This document shows, in pieces, positions 37,093-39,050 of a stretch of 39,050 bases of DNA; positions within the stretch are counted from its first letter, which is position 1, and each line of letters begins with the position of its first letter. This DNA is from JBOGFI01 sp050743365. GTDB lineage: Bacteria; Actinomycetota; Acidimicrobiia; IMCC26256; JACDBD01. Position numbers and translations under genes: made by a program. The stretch lies in the NCBI GenBank assembly GCA_050743365.1, contig JBOGFI010000049.1, positions 1 through 39,050 of the forward strand, in the 5' to 3' direction. Under the pieces are notes generated by a model, which was not told the origin of the DNA, did not search any database, and saw only the letters and a list, made by a program, of their open reading frames with translations.

Positions 37093-37958
37093 CGTCCCGT
37101 GCCGGCTCCTGTGGAGAACGCGCGTAGCCGGGGGCGGAACAGCGCGAGGAACGGACAGCCCGGCCCCCGGGTGTGGACGTGCTCGTCTCCCTCCTCGAGT
37201 CCGACCGTCTCGAGGAGCCGTAACTGGAACGAGCGGCACTCGTCGCTTATCGGCTTGGTCGACCACCGCCACCCGCCGGTGGAGCGCTGGGCGAAGGCGC
37301 GGACGTCGGCTCGCACGCGGCGGTCGCTCTTGCGGACGACGAGAGTCGGATGGAACGAGTGATCGGCGGGCTCGAGGTGGTGCGGGTCGGTCATCGTCGT
37401 GCCCCCGCTGCACGAACCTCCCATTCCGTTCAGCGTCCCGTGCCCTCCGAGGAAGAAGTCGCGTATGCGGATCGGGCAGCGATGGGGCCACCAGCCGTAG
37501 CTCTCGGTCCCGTCGATCTCGACCCACCAGTGCCCGAACGTGTCGCCGACGCGCGGGTTGGTGCGCTTGATCGTCACGTACGGGAGTAGGCGGGGCGCCG
37601 GCGGTCGCCGCAGCGCGCGCAGGGCACCGGTGAGTCCGTCCTGGTTGTGCTCGACCACCCATGGCGGGCGGCGGCGCAGGTCGATGGCGCTGAGCACGGC
37701 GCGCAGCAACCGCGGACGGGGATCGAGGACGGTTGCGATCGGCGCCTGCGCACCTCGTCGCCTTCGACTGGCGCGGACGTGCAACGCCGCGAGAACTCCG
37801 AGCGCGCTGAGGCCCAGCGCCAGCAGCAGAATCAGGACACGCCGAACTGTCACGCGTTGGCGCCGGGGCGCGGGGGCGGCGGGCTCGGGAAGAGGAGGCC
37901 GCGCGTCTAGCTCCGTCACGGGTCGCTGGCCGGCAAACTCGTCGACACGGCCGGTCAC
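37089..37958 (-). CDS. Membrane-anchored protein, possible permuted papain-like fold
   Basis: A 289-aa protein; GTG 37958 forms GTGA with the upstream stop. One membrane helix (about 37-62: VTVRRVLILLLALGLSALGVLAALHV). The outer domain (about 95-289) has GDTFGHWWVEIDGTESYGWWPHRCPIRIRDFF, a Gly/His-rich loop (GSCSGGTTMTDPHHLEPADHSFHP), then SDECRSFQLRLLE. A His on a strand followed by a Cys at a helix start is the order of permuted NlpC/P60-like (YiiX/LRAT) enzymes; this is inference from pattern, and an unknown fold is equally possible. Position in the operon suggests an envelope role. Confidence 0.72.
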   Translation of the reverse strand: MTGRVDEFAGQRPVTELDARPPLPEPAAPAPRRQRVTVRRVLILLLALGLSALGVLAALHVRASRRRRGAQAPIATVLDPRPRLLRAVLSAIDLRRRPPWVVEHNQDGLTGALRALRRPPAPRLLPYVTIKRTNPRVGDTFGHWWVEIDGTESYGWWPHRCPIRIRDFFLGGHGTLNGMGGSCSGGTTMTDPHHLEPADHSFHPTLVVRKSDRRVRADVRAFAQRSTGGWRWSTKPISDECRSFQLRLLETVGLEEGDEHVHTRGPGCPFLALFRPRLRAFSTGAGTGR

Positions 37959-38167
37959 GACTTGCCCTTCTTGGCCTTCTTGCGGCGGGTCATGGGGCCG
38001 TTGCCCTTCTTCTTGAAGTCCTTCTTGTCGTCCTTCTTGGTGCTGCCGCCGTCGTTGGGTACGCCGGGCTCCACGAGTGGGAGGGCGCGAAGTACGCGAA
38101 GCAGAGCGGCACCAGCGACGCCCACGGCGCCGACTAACCCTCCGATGACGACCTGCCGGTTACGCAT
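37955..38167 (-). CDS. Small single-pass membrane protein with Lys-rich tail
   Basis: A 70-aa protein: MRNRQVVIGGLVGAVGVAGAALLRVLRALPLV (one helix), then a very basic tail (TKKDDKKDFKKKGNGP, RRKKAKKGKS). The ATG was chosen because the helix begins there; a start 22 codons earlier would lack features. Its stop overlaps the next gene's start by 4 bp. It is first in the leftward operon, 83 bp from the divergent molybdopterin gene; no function is known. The tail could contact nucleic acid, acidic lipids or the ribosome. Confidence 0.65.
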   Translation of the reverse strand: MRNRQVVIGGLVGAVGVAGAALLRVLRALPLVEPGVPNDGGSTKKDDKKDFKKKGNGPMTRRKKAKKGKS

Positions 38168-38250
38168 GCCGGGACCTCCCCCGATCGAGCGGGCAACGAT
38201 AGCGTGTAGTAGCTGGTGCGCACGCCCTGTCATGATGTCCCGCGTTCACC

Positions 38251-39050
38251 ATGAAGGACCGCCCGGGCCGGATCACCGGCGCGGTCGCAGGAGTTGTCGC
38301 GGCCGGCGTCGCCTTGGGCGTGAGCGAGCTCGCCTCGGGTGTGAACCGGCGCGTGCCACCGCTGGTGGCGGCGGTCGCGGACCTTGTCATCGACCGGGCA
38401 CCGCGCGCGATCGTCGAATCCGGCATCGCCGGCTTCGGGACCCGCACCAAGGGTGTGCTGCTCGTCGTGATCGTCACCGTGTCGCTGCTCGTCGGCGCCG
38501 CGCTGGGTGCCGTCTCCGCGCGGCCAGGCCGTCGGTGGCCTGTGGTCGTGGGGTTCGCGGGCTTTGGCCTCGTGGGGGTCGTGGCAGGCGCTCGCGACCC
38601 ACAGGCCTGGGCGGCGTTGGGGTTGGCGTCGGCGGTGCTGGCGGTCGAGGCCGGCATCGGGACTTTCGTGGGGCTGCTGCGGGTGCTCCCGACGGCCGCC
38701 GGTACCGAGAGCCCCGACCCGCGCGCGCACGGGCTTACCGCTCGGCTGCGGGGGCGGCGGGCCTTTCTGGGTCTGGTCGGCGCGGCCGCGATGACCGCGG
38801 CGGGGACGGCCTGGCTGGGCCGAGTGCTGCGGGGGCGCGGAAGCGTGGACGCGGCTCGCGCCGCTGTTCTGCTGCCGCGCCCCGACCAGTCGGCTCCGCC
38901 GCCAACCGGTGCCTCGGCACTGGAGGTGCCGGGGTTGACTTCGCTCGTCACGCCCAACGATCGCTTCTACCGCGTCGACATCGCGGTGCTCACGCCCCAA
39001 GTACATCCCGACGATTGGCGGTTGCGGGTCACGGGCATGGTGGATCGGCC
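38251..39050 (+). CDS. Membrane-anchored sulfite-oxidase-like molybdopterin enzyme (partial)
   Basis: The frame is open to the window end (266 codons). Four to five hydrophobic segments lie in residues 1-200 (VAGVVAAGVALGVSELASG, GVLLVVIVTVSLLVGAALGAVSA, VVGFAGFGLVGVVAG and others), followed by EVPGLTSLVTPNDRFYRVDIAVLTPQVHPDDWRLRVTGMVDR. That is the start of the sulfite-oxidase/YedY-type molybdopterin domain in actinobacterial fusion proteins. The catalytic Cys should come after the window end, so it is not visible. Likely a periplasm-facing oxidoreductase. It is divergent from the envelope operon and may share a control region with it. Confidence 0.85.
   Translation, partial: MKDRPGRITGAVAGVVAAGVALGVSELASGVNRRVPPLVAAVADLVIDRAPRAIVESGIAGFGTRTKGVLLVVIVTVSLLVGAALGAVSARPGRRWPVVVGFAGFGLVGVVAGARDPQAWAALGLASAVLAVEAGIGTFVGLLRVLPTAAGTESPDPRAHGLTARLRGRRAFLGLVGAAAMTAAGTAWLGRVLRGRGSVDAARAAVLLPRPDQSAPPPTGASALEVPGLTSLVTPNDRFYRVDIAVLTPQVHPDDWRLRVTGMVDR

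Overview
The window is chromosomal DNA of a GC-rich actinobacterium. Very high GC, frequent GTG starts, many 4-bp ATGA/GTGA gene overlaps, leaderless-looking promoters, a single-chain (AceE-type) pyruvate dehydrogenase E1, and families such as DUF5522, CadI-type VOC proteins and paired amidohydrolase/SDR genes support this. An acidimicrobial-type lineage is my best guess, but there is no rRNA or marker gene to prove it. I see no prophage, insertion sequence or CRISPR array.

Layout. (1) 1-9.6 kb: a 1201-aa kinase/AAA+/TPR signalling protein, a lipoprotein with a seven-repeat beta-propeller, an AraC regulator abutting a decapitated VOC gene, a DUF5522 + BtuF-like cobalamin-binding pair, and a His-rich membrane protein followed by a cupredoxin-like exported protein. 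(2) 9.6-17.8 kb: a TetR-DUF1330-sulfatase operon with a perfect palindromic operator, a GAF-GGDEF diguanylate cyclase, a CAP-domain lipoprotein with a structured leader, an SDR, a large FtsX-type permease and tRNA-Val(GAC). (3) 17.9-24.5 kb: a metal/arsenic island. It holds rhodanese + CadI/ArsI diverging from an ArsR-family gene and a 19-residue peptide with 8 cysteines; then an SDR, a methyltransferase and a VOC protein; a class III nucleotide cyclase with a MerR-like head and a C-terminal YHS metal domain; and arsR-aquaporin-arsC, where arsC carries a frameshift. (4) 24.5-28 kb: a MarR-led operon of two amidohydrolases flanking a 57-aa ORF, then an SDR. (5) 28-32.9 kb: an exported Pro-rich protein, AceE, a small acidic-tail protein, a nitroreductase and tRNA-Val(CAC). 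(6) 32.9-39 kb: an MFS remnant directly behind the tRNA, then a compact leftward eight-gene operon (33278-38167) of membrane, lipoprotein and thioredoxin-fold proteins, an alpha/beta hydrolase and a CDF transporter interrupted by an in-frame TGA. It diverges from a sulfite-oxidase-like molybdopterin enzyme cut by the window end.

How they work together. In the arsenic island the likely scheme is arsenate reduction by ArsC, arsenite passage through the aquaporin (no ArsB/Acr3 pump is visible), ArsR-type control, and thiol or metal buffering by CadI, rhodanese and the Cys-rich micropeptide. The YHS-cyclase may tie metal status to cAMP. The 33-38 kb operon looks like an uncharacterised envelope redox/metal module. 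The strongest leads for something undescribed are the Cys-rich micropeptide, the MerR-like/cyclase/YHS fusion and the translationally coupled envelope operon.
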